From contig CAHJXG010000332.1 in NCBI GenBank assembly GCA_903644035.1, positions 1 to 10,205 of the forward strand: a stretch of 10,205 bases of DNA. Direction: 5' to 3'. Shown in pieces: positions 1 to 6,604 of this stretch. Each line of letters begins with the position of its first letter. The first letter of the stretch is position 1. The DNA is from Rhodospirillales bacterium (lineage in GTDB: Bacteria; Pseudomonadota; Alphaproteobacteria; Acetobacterales; Acetobacteraceae). The translations under genes were made by a program, and so were the position numbers. Below the pieces are notes generated by a model. It saw only the letters and a list, made by a program, of their open reading frames with translations. It was not told the DNA's origin and did not search any database.

Positions 1-733
1 CGGCGGCGCCACGCCCCTCCAGCCAGCCCACCCTCGGACAGCCGGACGTCAGCAGGATGAAGATGCCGCCTTGGGCATAGTCACGTTGAATAAGGAAAAT
101 ACAGGTACAATGCCTGCGATTTCAGAAGTGCGATACTTCCAAGAAGATGATGCATGATGTCTGCCAGCTTGGCGATGTGCATTTCTGCGTGAAGGCCACG
201 CAGAAATGCCTGATTTTCACCGATTTTCCGAGAACTGTAAATGTTCAAAATAAAAAAGTCTTAATCCGGCATCTATACTTTGAACCGCAAGACATACTGC
301 CGCTTCGATGTTTACTCGGACCCTTGCCGCGAATGTCCGCACGGATGCTGCCGGCGGGTCATCGAGTGGCCGGCTCGTTGGCATGGATCCGGACGCTCAG
401 GCACGAGCCGAAAACGGTCAGCATCTCGGACAGGGATTGCGGCCGGCGCCTCATCCGGCGGTCCGAACCGGTCCTCGACCAGAAGCGGGGGCAGGCCGCG
501 ACGCAGTTCAACTGCTTGGACCCGCCCGCCGCGACTGTGCGGCAGTGCAGCGTGGCAGGCGCGGGCTAGGGCGCAGCCGCCGTCACCGGACGCCCGGCGG
601 CGGCGGTAATTTAGATGTTCCCAAAACGTTAGAAATCCTACACAGTGCCTGTCGCATGAGGGCACGATGCGCTCCGTCCGGCCCTGCGGGGCAGGAGCAT
701 TCTTGAGCAGCGGCCGTGCAGGACTGCGTGGGG
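1..733. other. Left-end region without a supportable gene
   Basis: No protein family is recognisable here in any frame. Roughly bases 60-300 are much richer in A and T than the rest of the window, which suits an intergenic or transferred segment; bases 300-600 are GC-rich. Open frames in 147-706 exist on both strands, but they overlap one another, lack good ribosome sites and give arginine- or proline-heavy translations typical of GC-rich non-coding DNA. A perfect hairpin lies at 179-209 and is listed separately. A 5-bp dyad (GTGCC, 11-base gap, GGCAC) at 645-665 sits about 70 bases before the LysR gene and could be an operator, but it is too short to be sure of. Confidence 0.5.
179..209. repeat. 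Perfect 13-bp inverted repeat, 5-base loop
   Basis: The arms GCATTTCTGCGTG (179-191) and CACGCAGAAATGC (197-209) are exact reverse complements around the loop AAGGC. Downstream on the plus strand is CTGATTTTCACCGATTTTCC, which is T-rich but has no uninterrupted T run, so this is only a moderate rho-independent terminator candidate for a gene that would lie left of the window. It could instead be a regulatory RNA hairpin or a protein-binding dyad. It is the longest perfect hairpin I noticed in the window. Confidence 0.6.
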
Positions 734-1648
734 ATGGCGATGCTGGACTGGGACGACCTGCGCTTCTTTCTGGCCGTCACCCGGCACCGCACCCTGGCCG
801 CTGCCGCCAAGCAGCTGCACGTCACCCAGTCCACCGTCGGCCGGCGCCTGGCCTCCCTGCAGGAGGGCCTGGGCGTGCGCCTGCTGCAGCGCACGGCGGA
901 CGGCTACGTGCCAACGCTCGCAGGCGAGAGCGTCCGCGCGCACGTTGAGCGCGTGGAAACGGAGGCGGTCTCGATCCAGCAGCTTGTCGCCGGACAGGAC
1001 ATCCGGCTGGAAGGGGTGGTGCGCGTCGCCGGGGCGCAACTGCTCACGAGCCACCTGCTCGCGCCGAGTTTCGCCGCCCTGCACAGCATCCACCCCGGCA
1101 TCCTGATCGAAGCCCTGCCTGAACTGCCGCGCGAGCCGCTCGCGACGCAGGAGACCGACATTGCCGTGCAGCTGCGGCGCTTCGAGCACCATGACCTGAC
1201 GATACGCAACATCGGCCGGATCGCCTTCGGCCTGTATGGGTGTCTGGCCTACATCGCGCGCCACGGCGAGCCGGACCTGGCGAGCGGTTGCGCCGGCCAC
1301 CAGCTGATCACCCTGCTTGACAGCCACAACCATTCCGGCCAGGCGGTCTGGCTTGCCGAGCACGCCGGACGGGCGCAGGTGGTGCTCAAGGCCGACAGCT
1401 ACGAGACCCAGCACTGGGCCGCCTACTGCGGCGGCGGTCTCGCCTTGCTGCCGCGCTTCCGGGCGGACCCGGAGCCAGCCCTGCGCCGGATCAGGACGCC
1501 GGCGCCGATCCCTTTTGCCGAGATCTGGCTCGGCGTGCACCGCGAGAACCGGCAGGTGCCGCGGGTGCGGACGGTGCTGGACGTCATCGCCGAGGCGGTG
1601 CGCGCCCGCAGCGCCATGCTGAACCCGCCGGAAACGGCCGAACCGTGA
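734..1648 (+). CDS. LysR-family transcriptional regulator
   Basis: This is a cytoplasmic DNA-binding regulator of about 304 residues, the usual LysR length. The N-terminal winged helix-turn-helix covers roughly residues 5-65: it opens with LDWDDLRFFLAV and carries the recognition region HVTQSTVGRRLASLQ followed by GVRLLQRT, all hallmark LysR features. Residues of about 90-295 form the effector-binding domain. The subgroup resembles single-copy LysR proteins beginning MLDWDDLRFF; the target and effector cannot be read from the sequence. The ATG at 734 has AGGA at 720-723. A second ATG at 740, with GGGG at 730-733, and a GTG at 716 are alternatives. LysR proteins often control a divergent neighbour, but no gene is recognisable upstream in this window, and the next element downstream is a convergent pseudogene, so the regulon is unknown. 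The frame is intact. Confidence 0.9.
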   Translation: MAMLDWDDLRFFLAVTRHRTLAAAAKQLHVTQSTVGRRLASLQEGLGVRLLQRTADGYVPTLAGESVRAHVERVETEAVSIQQLVAGQDIRLEGVVRVAGAQLLTSHLLAPSFAALHSIHPGILIEALPELPREPLATQETDIAVQLRRFEHHDLTIRNIGRIAFGLYGCLAYIARHGEPDLASGCAGHQLITLLDSHNHSGQAVWLAEHAGRAQVVLKADSYETQHWAAYCGGGLALLPRFRADPEPALRRIRTPAPIPFAEIWLGVHRENRQVPRVRTVLDVIAEAVRARSAMLNPPETAEP

Positions 1649-1669
1649 CGCGGCGCGCTGCGACACCGG

Positions 1670-2273
1670 GGCCTCCAGCTTGCCGACCAGCCCCACCACG
1701 ACGCAGCCCAGGTCCTGCAACGCCTCCTCGATGAGCACGGCGATCGCCAGGTCGTCCTCGGGCGGCTGGGTCCGCAGCCGCTCGACATAGTCGGGCACCT
1801 CGTCGGTCTGCAGCGCGTGCATCCGCCGCTGGAGGCGGCGCATCAGCGTGCCCGCCTTGTCGTTGCTGAAGTCCTGCCCGAGCCAGCACGTGGTCCACGA
1901 ACCCGCCGGACACGGCGCTTCGCGGCATCCCCCGCAGGGCGTGGTGGTCAAGCTCGGCCTGGCTCAGCGTCAGGCCGCCGTGCTCCCTGATCGCCGCGAT
2001 GCCCAGCGCCCCGCCGCTGCCGAACCCCGACAGGATGATGGCGACCGCGTTCTCGCCCTGATCTTCCGCCAGCAATGCCAGGAACGTGTTCACCGAGGTG
2101 CCGCGGGCTGCGGGCAGTGCCGGACGGGCAAGGCGGAGGATGCCACCCTTGATGGTCAGGATGGCGTTGGGCGGGATGACGTGGATCATGTTCGGGCCGA
2201 CGATTGCGCCGTCCCCGGCGAGGCGCACCGGCAGCTTCGTGTGGCCGGCGATGATTGCGACCAGCTCAAAATC
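1670..2273 (-). pseudogene. Relic of a CheB-CheR-receiver hybrid signalling protein
   Basis: Reading on the minus strand, about 2273-1884 encodes the second half of a CheB methylesterase domain (GHTKLPV, VIPPNAILTIKGGILRL, LLAEDQGENAVAIILSG, GMPRSAVSGGFVDHVL). A frame change near 1880 follows, then the N-terminal helical part of a CheR methyltransferase (GQDFSNDKAGTLMRRLQRRM to about 1757). This runs straight into the start of a response-regulator receiver domain (EDDLAIAVLIEEALQDLGC, to about 1670). The CheB N-terminal half with its catalytic Ser and His, the CheB-CheR linker, the CheR catalytic domain, any PAS/kinase part and the receiver phospho-Asp are all absent. The Asp expected in the CheB GxGxDG motif is Gly (SGFGSGG). 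Family knowledge: CheB-CheR-PAS-kinase-receiver hybrids are large proteins common in alphaproteobacteria. I infer a relic of one such gene after several internal deletions; it cannot be functional. Confidence 0.82.
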
Positions 2274-2359
2274 GCATTGTAAGGACCATGCACGAACGAG
2301 TTGCGTTTCGGCCGGGTTCCCGGACTGGCAAGGCTCAGGCAGAACGATAAGATGCCGCG

Positions 2360-3868
2360 ATGAGAAAACGAATGCGACACCACAAACAGCGGTTTCCGCC
2401 AACACCTCCCGGTGCGGCTTTTCGCTCCAGGCGGTGGGGCAGTCATCGCCGTGGCGTCATCGCGCTTCTGGCAGCCAGCCTGGCAGGTCTGTCCACTGCC
2501 CCTGCGCGGGCCGAAGACCCGGCATCGGCCTACAGCTCCGGCCTGGGTAGCGGCCAGAAGTGGGCCGCATCCTGGGCCACGGCGATCCAGGGCGCCTACG
2601 CGGCGCCGACCACCCCGCAGAACGCCGCCGTCTCTGCTTATGACCCTCAGCCCGACCTCGGCTTCGCGCTGCCCAACGCAACGACGAACGGGGTCAGCAA
2701 CCAGACCATGCGCATGATCATCAAGCCCGACCTCTGGGGACAGGTGGTCCGCGCGCGCTTCTCGAACGTGTTCGGCACCAAGCCCGTGACGTTCGGCGCC
2801 GCTGCGATTGCTCTGCAAAACTATCAGGCCAACCTCGTGCATGGCTCCAGCGTGAGGCTCACCTTTGGCGGCCAGGGAAGCCTCACCGTCCAGCCCGGCC
2901 AGCAAGTATTCAGCGACCCCGTCCGCCTGCCCTACGTGACCGCAGACAGCATCCCCTTCCTGCACGGGCGCAACCTCGCGGTCAGCTTTGCTGTCCAGGG
3001 AACGTCCGGCCCGGCCAGCTATCATTGGAGCGGCTTCACGACCAGCTTCGTCAGCGCACCCGGCTCCGGCGACCTGACCGGGGTGGAGGACGACGTCGGC
3101 TTTCCGTACTCGACGACCTCTTTCTTTTTCATGAGCGAGCTGGACGTGGTGGCGCCGATTGACACGTTGGTGATCTGTGCCTTCGGCGACTCGATCACGG
3201 ACGGAACCTTCTCCACGCTGAACGGCAACGACCGCTGGTCCAACGTGATGTCGCGCCAGCTGCACAACCGCTATGGCGACCGGGTCAGCGTGGTGAACGA
3301 GGGCATCGGCGGCAACGCGGTCGCCGCGGTCGTCGCTGGGCAGCCAGCAACGCAGCGCGTCGGCCGCGACGTGCTTGGCTTGTCCGGGATCAATCTCGTG
3401 GTCTGGATGGAGGGCATCAACGACCTCAGCGCCGCAGGCAGCACGGCCGAGCCCGTCATCGCGGGATATCAGCAGGTGGTGAGCGCCCTGCACGCGGCAG
3501 GGGTGGGGGTGGTCGGTGCAACCGTGACCCCGGCCTTCGTCCCAGGCGGGCAGATTCCCGCCAACAGCCCGGTCGCCGCGATCAACCCCGCGCTCGCCGC
3601 CTCGGACGGGAGCGCCCAGACCGACGCCTATCGCAGGCGGCTGAACACCTACATCTTGACCAGCGGCCTGTTCGACGCCACCGCCGACTTCGCGGCCGTG
3701 ACGACGGACCCGAGCACGGGCAGCCTTTACGCGCCCTTCGTCCCAAACAGCGAAGGCAGCGCGGGCGACTACCTGCATCCGAACCGAGCTGGCTACCAGG
3801 CCATGGGCGTGGAAGCGGCCAAGGTCGTGGCGCGGCTGGTCGAAGCCGGGGCCAGCGCGTCGCGCTGA
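2360..3868 (+). CDS. Secreted SGNH/GDSL hydrolase (XynE-like)
   Basis: This is a 502-residue exported hydrolase, probably an esterase or deacetylase acting on sugar- or lipid-linked acyl groups in the periplasm or outside; the substrate is unknown. Residues 1-51 form a long basic leader, a hydrophobic stretch (VIALLAASLAGLS, about 33-45) and a signal-peptidase-like APARA-ED cleavage site. Residues of about 66-265 match the N-terminal domain of XynE-like SGNH proteins (WAASWATA, VRARFSNVFGT, SDPVRLPY). The catalytic domain has block I AFGDSITDG with nucleophile Ser278, block II NEGIGGN (Gly318, Asn319), block III EGINDL (Asn354) and block V GDYLHPNRAGY (Asp470, His473), so the whole catalytic set is present. 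The ATG at 2360 has no clear Shine-Dalgarno and the leader before the hydrophobic stretch is unusually long, so a later start is possible. It converges on the acyltransferase gene. Confidence 0.92.
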   Translation: MRKRMRHHKQRFPPTPPGAAFRSRRWGSHRRGVIALLAASLAGLSTAPARAEDPASAYSSGLGSGQKWAASWATAIQGAYAAPTTPQNAAVSAYDPQPDLGFALPNATTNGVSNQTMRMIIKPDLWGQVVRARFSNVFGTKPVTFGAAAIALQNYQANLVHGSSVRLTFGGQGSLTVQPGQQVFSDPVRLPYVTADSIPFLHGRNLAVSFAVQGTSGPASYHWSGFTTSFVSAPGSGDLTGVEDDVGFPYSTTSFFFMSELDVVAPIDTLVICAFGDSITDGTFSTLNGNDRWSNVMSRQLHNRYGDRVSVVNEGIGGNAVAAVVAGQPATQRVGRDVLGLSGINLVVWMEGINDLSAAGSTAEPVIAGYQQVVSALHAAGVGVVGATVTPAFVPGGQIPANSPVAAINPALAASDGSAQTDAYRRRLNTYILTSGLFDATADFAAVTTDPSTGSLYAPFVPNSEGSAGDYLHPNRAGYQAMGVEAAKVVARLVEAGASASR

Positions 3869-3933
3869 TGCCTGCCTGTCCGATGACGACCTAGCCGCTG
3901 CGGACAACGTCCAAGGCGGGCCATCTCGATCGG

Positions 3934-3965
3934 GGCAGGTCTATGGCCCTGGCCATGCCTCTGCC
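3934..3965. terminator. Candidate bidirectional terminator (two-tier inverted repeat)
   Basis: In the 100-base gap between the convergent hydrolase and acyltransferase genes there is a symmetrical two-step dyad. The outer arms are GGCAG (3934-3938) and CTGCC (3961-3965). A 4x4 internal loop follows, then the inner arms ATGGCC (3943-3948) and GGCCAT (3951-3956). The position suits a shared terminator. No T run follows on either strand, so classical intrinsic termination is not shown. A smaller hairpin, CCTGTTT-CAC-AAACAGG (3974-3990), overlaps the last codons of the acyltransferase gene. Confidence 0.35.
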
Positions 3966-3968
3966 GCG

Positions 3969-4946
3969 CTATTCCTGTTTCACAAACAGGCGGCCACCAG
4001 CGACGCCCCACCGTCTCAATTTCAAAGCGGGCTTCTCGATCAAATGCCAGGACAAGACCGCGATGCAGAATGTAAGCAGGGCGGCAGCAACACTCAGGCT
4101 GTATGGGTTGAGCGTCAGTCCCATCGACCGGCTTGTCGCGACCACAGCCTGTTGTATCGGCCAAGCGAACAGATACACCCCGTATGAGTAGTCCTCACGC
4201 CATACGAGCCGGGGCGGTGCGTATTTGCCGAGATAGACGACACAGAATGCCACGCTGACGACGACCGGCCACTGCTGGATCGTGGCAATTTGAGCCGTGG
4301 AAATCTCCGGGACGAAGTAGAGCAGCCGGGGAAGTATTCCCGCCCAGCCATCGAGCAACAGCCCCGCAAGCAGACAGGCGCCGATGCCGGCTGCCAGCCG
4401 CATGTTGATCTCACGTTCGTATATGGCAACGAACCCGCCCGTCAGGAAGCTCAGCAGCATCGGCAGGATCAGCATGTATGCCTCGTCCTCCGAGCCGAGG
4501 CTGGCAAACACCATGATCCATACCGAAGCGAAGAGGACGTTGTAGCGGTCGCGGTGCAGCAGGCCGGTCACGCCCGCGGACGCGCAGGCGGCGTAGCAGG
4601 TGATCTCCCATGGAATCGTCCAAAGGGAATTGTTCCGCCGGAACGGGAGCGGGTTTCCGTCATACTGGCCGTACCACTCGAACAGCATCCGGCCGAACAC
4701 ATAGGCGACCAGCAAGGCTGGCACGATGCGCAGCGCGCGGTTGAGGGTGAACTGCAGGATGTTCGGGCTGCGCATGTAGCTCCCGACGATCAGGTAGCCG
4801 CTGACCGCGAAGAAGGCATGCACGGCATGGGAGCCGAGATCCCAACCGAGGGCCTCCGGCTGCGGCAGGCCGAGCACTGCAAACGAGTGCGAAAACAGCA
4901 CCAGCATGGCCAGACAGAGCCTGATGGCATTCAGATTGTCGTTCAT
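3969..4946 (-). CDS. Membrane acyltransferase, acyltransferase-3 (OafA/YrhL-like) family
   Basis: This 325-residue polytopic inner-membrane protein probably transfers an acetyl or other acyl group to a cell-surface glycan, lipid-linked sugar or exopolysaccharide; the acceptor is unknown. Family marks in order are: NDNLNAIRLCLAMLVLFSHS with the conserved catalytic His20; FFAVSGYLI (45-53); NRALRIVP with Arg70 and Arg73; NNSLWTIPWEI (105-115); FLTGG near 167-171; DYSYGVYLFAWPIQQ (252-266); and a C-terminal WHLIEKP (300-306). Hydrophobic segments recur along the whole chain, consistent with about ten membrane helices. The length is slightly short for the family, but no block is obviously missing. 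The ATG at 4946 is preceded by TAGGA about 7 bases upstream, a good ribosome site. The SulP relic ends 43 bases upstream on the same strand. No glycan-biosynthesis genes are nearby, so the gene looks like an isolated acyltransferase. Confidence 0.9.
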   Translation of the reverse strand: MNDNLNAIRLCLAMLVLFSHSFAVLGLPQPEALGWDLGSHAVHAFFAVSGYLIVGSYMRSPNILQFTLNRALRIVPALLVAYVFGRMLFEWYGQYDGNPLPFRRNNSLWTIPWEITCYAACASAGVTGLLHRDRYNVLFASVWIMVFASLGSEDEAYMLILPMLLSFLTGGFVAIYEREINMRLAAGIGACLLAGLLLDGWAGILPRLLYFVPEISTAQIATIQQWPVVVSVAFCVVYLGKYAPPRLVWREDYSYGVYLFAWPIQQAVVATSRSMGLTLNPYSLSVAAALLTFCIAVLSWHLIEKPALKLRRWGVAGGRLFVKQE

Positions 4947-4989
4947 GACGATTCCTACAAATGAGGGCAGTGCCTACTTGCAGGCTTCG

Positions 4990-5604
4990 TCAGTCTCCTC
5001 CGGCTGGCAGCGCGGCGCCGGGCTTGTCGTGCAGCGCCAACCGGTCCACCAGCGTCTGGCTTGCCTCGTTCATGCCGACGAGATCGACGGGCACGCCGTG
5101 GTGGCGGAATTTCAGCATCACCCGATCCAGGGTATTGATGCCGGTGAGGTCCCAGAAGTGGGCGGCGTGCACGGTCGAGGCCACGCTGAGGGAGCGCGAT
5201 ATCTTCTGCGCGAAGAACAGCCCGGAGGTGATGTTGGCCAGGCCCCGCCCGGCGCACTCGCGGTTCTTGTCGGACGTGGTATCGATCATCTCGTCGATGA
5301 TCGCCGCCGTCATCAGGCTTTCCAGCAGCCCGACCATCGTGAGCGTTAATACGTAGGACAGGATGGCGCGCAGGGTCTCGAAGGTGAGCGGCACCTGCGG
5401 CAGCGCGAAGAACGGCAGCTCACCCATGTCGCCCACGGCGTGGAGCCTCAAGCCCGTCGCCATGGCGAAGGCCTTGGGGTCAATACCTGCAATGATCGAG
5501 AAGGCGATGGGGTCCGGGATCAGGGCAAGGGCGACAACCGTGCCGGCAAGCAGGTCACGGGTGATGTTCGGCGCCCATTCGGCGCGCAGTTTGGATAGGG
5601 TCAA
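4990..5604 (-). pseudogene. Internally deleted SulP-family anion transporter relic
   Basis: The 204-codon open frame is a patchwork of SulP sulfate/bicarbonate transporter pieces; intact family members are about 480-570 residues. Residues 1-44 match the N-terminus (RDLLAGTVVALALIP, AFSIIAGIDPK). Residues of about 51-128 match the segment with VGDMGELP, VPLTFETLR, GLLESLMTA, SDKNRECAG and ANITSG. Residues 129-145 resemble the last membrane helix region (LFFAQKISRSLSV), and 146-200 match the end of a STAS domain (AHFWDLTGINTLDRV, VGMNEASQTLVDR, HDKPGA). By comparison with the family, blocks are missing at about codons 45-50, 128/129 and 145/146, together more than half the protein, including most transmembrane helices. 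All the joins keep the reading frame. The only in-frame start is TTG at 5604, with an in-frame stop a few codons upstream. A working transporter is very unlikely; a small translated product cannot be excluded. Confidence 0.85.
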
Positions 5605-5630
5605 GGGAACAGACCTTCATCAACCCATCC

Positions 5631-5652
5631 CCTTCCTGCATGAGCAGGGAGG
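5631..5652. repeat. 9-bp hairpin, terminator-like
   Basis: CCTTCCTGC (5631-5639) pairs with GCAGGGAGG (5644-5652) around the loop ATGA, with one G-T pair. It lies just upstream of the SulP relic on the minus strand. No T run follows on either side, so its role is open. Confidence 0.4.
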
Positions 5653-5909
5653 CTACGGGGACAAACAGGACCGCGCTGCGCGTGACAGCGAGATGAACAA
5701 AGGCTTCGGAGAGCGTGACGCTAAGGGGGCGTCAACAGGTTGCCTGTGAATGCTCGATCCGAGGACATGCCCCAGCATGGGCGCATCCATGTCGCGATGC
5801 AACGTACAACCCATCACGAAGCCTTCAGGCCCGCTTGCTCCCTGAACGCTGTCCCTGGGGCCGCATGAGCCAGAATCGCGCCTCGGCATCTGACCGCAAC
5901 CCACTGTGT

Positions 5910-5931
5910 CCGTCCAACCACCGTTGGACGG
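5910..5931. repeat. Perfect 9-bp inverted repeat ahead of recombinase pseudogene
   Basis: CCGTCCAAC (5910-5918) and GTTGGACGG (5923-5931) are exact reverse complements around the loop CACC. It ends 60 bases before the recombinase start codon. Serine recombinase genes often have their res or operator sites directly upstream, so this could be part of one, but only one such dyad is visible. No T run follows, so a terminator is less likely. Confidence 0.45.
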
Positions 5932-5990
5932 TCACCCCCCAATGCGCCCGCCGACCCTGGCGCACGCACGGGAGAACGGACAGGACAGCC

Positions 5991-6546
5991 TTGGCGAACA
6001 TCGGCTACGTGCGGGTGAGCACGCGGGACCAGAACCTTTCGCTCCAGCTCGACGCCTCGACGGCGGCCGGACGCAAGAAGGCGTTCGAGGATCGTGCATC
6101 CGGCGCCCGCGCCGACCGCGCCGGCTTGCAGGCCGCGCTCGACTGCGTGCAGGACGGCGAGGTGCTGGTCGTGTGAAAGCTCGAACGGCTCGGCCTCGCT
6201 GCCCCACCTGATCGAGACCATTGCAGACTTGGCAAAGCGTGGCGTCGGGTTCCGCTCGCTGGCCGAGGCCATCGACACCACCACGCCGGGCGGCCGGCTC
6301 GTCTTCCACATCTTCGGGGCGCTGGGCCAGTTCGAGCGCGACCTGATCCAGGAGCGCACGCGTGCCGGGCTCGTCGCTGCCGCGGCGCGGGGACGCAAGG
6401 GCGGGCGCGAGCCGGCCATCACCGAGGACAGGCTCCGACGGGCACGCGAGCACATCGCCAAGGGCCTGAACGTCCGCGAGGCTGCGATGCGCGTGAGGGT
6501 GGGCAAGACGGCGCTCTATGGGGCGCTCAAGGCGGAACCGTCCTGA
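5991..6546 (+). pseudogene. Serine recombinase (resolvase/invertase) with nonsense codon and frameshift
   Basis: This is the remnant of a small resolvase/invertase of about 184 residues. The first part (5991-6173) starts ANIGYVRVSTRDQNLSLQLDA, with the catalytic Ser10 in RVST, and runs to DGEVLVV, where TGA (6174-6176) replaces the Trp expected in the conserved VWKLDRLG motif. The frame continues KLERLG, and at about 6195 two bases are missing compared with the expected GGC-CGC-TCG-CTG. The rest is then read in another frame: LPHLIETIADLAKRGVGFR, EAIDTTTPGGRLVFHIFGAL, FERDLIQERTRAG and a C-terminal helix-turn-helix (NVREAAMRVRVGKTALYGAL), ending at TGA 6544-6546. The start is TTG at 5991 with AGGA at 5982-5985. 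Both lesions fall within about 20 bases; otherwise the gene is full length, so inactivation looks recent. It probably came from a transposon or plasmid, but no transposase is present here. Confidence 0.9.
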
Positions 6547-6604
6547 CTGTCTGCCCGATGCCTTGCTGCATCGCGTCGCCAAATGGCCCCCAAGGGCAAC
6601 AGGG

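Larger units (their letters stand above)
5605..5990. other. Non-coding stretch between SulP relic and recombinase
   Basis: I recognise no protein here on either strand. The region holds several short dyads: 5631-5652 (9-bp stem with one G-T pair, listed separately), TGACGC/GCGTCA at 5716-5734, and a perfect 9-bp stem at 5910-5931, listed separately. It contains the presumed promoter of the recombinase pseudogene and may contain its old recombination site, but no boxes can be assigned with confidence. Confidence 0.5.

Noticed and set aside
61..120. TTGAAT...TACAAT as a promoter in the left AT-rich stretch
   Set aside because: The spacing is only 14 bases and no gene follows at a sensible distance.
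147..706. Several overlapping open frames of 100-140 codons at the left end
   Set aside because: No recognisable domain, no good ribosome sites, and competing frames on both strands.
638..1646. The continuation of the minus-strand frame beneath the LysR gene
   Set aside because: Only the part upstream of about 1670 matches CheR and receiver domains; the rest is an antisense shadow of the LysR gene.
2186..3907. A 573-codon minus-strand open frame opposite the SGNH hydrolase gene
   Set aside because: Its translation is low-complexity Arg/Ala/Gly/His-rich with no family motifs, while the plus strand has a complete SGNH catalytic set; long antisense frames are common in GC-rich genes.
5688..5725. 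ACGCTAAG at 5718-5725, resembling the inner end of Tn3-family terminal repeats
   Set aside because: Only 8 bases match and the rest of the expected 38-bp repeat is not convincing; an 8-mer match can arise by chance in 10 kb, and no transposase is present.
5653..5904. An 83-codon minus-strand open frame upstream of the SulP relic
   Set aside because: Unrecognised product, no start signals, and it overlaps several hairpins; it looks non-coding.
5814..6582. Minus-strand open frames of over 200 codons opposite the recombinase pseudogene
   Set aside because: They are antisense to clear resolvase-family coding sequence and contain no known motifs.
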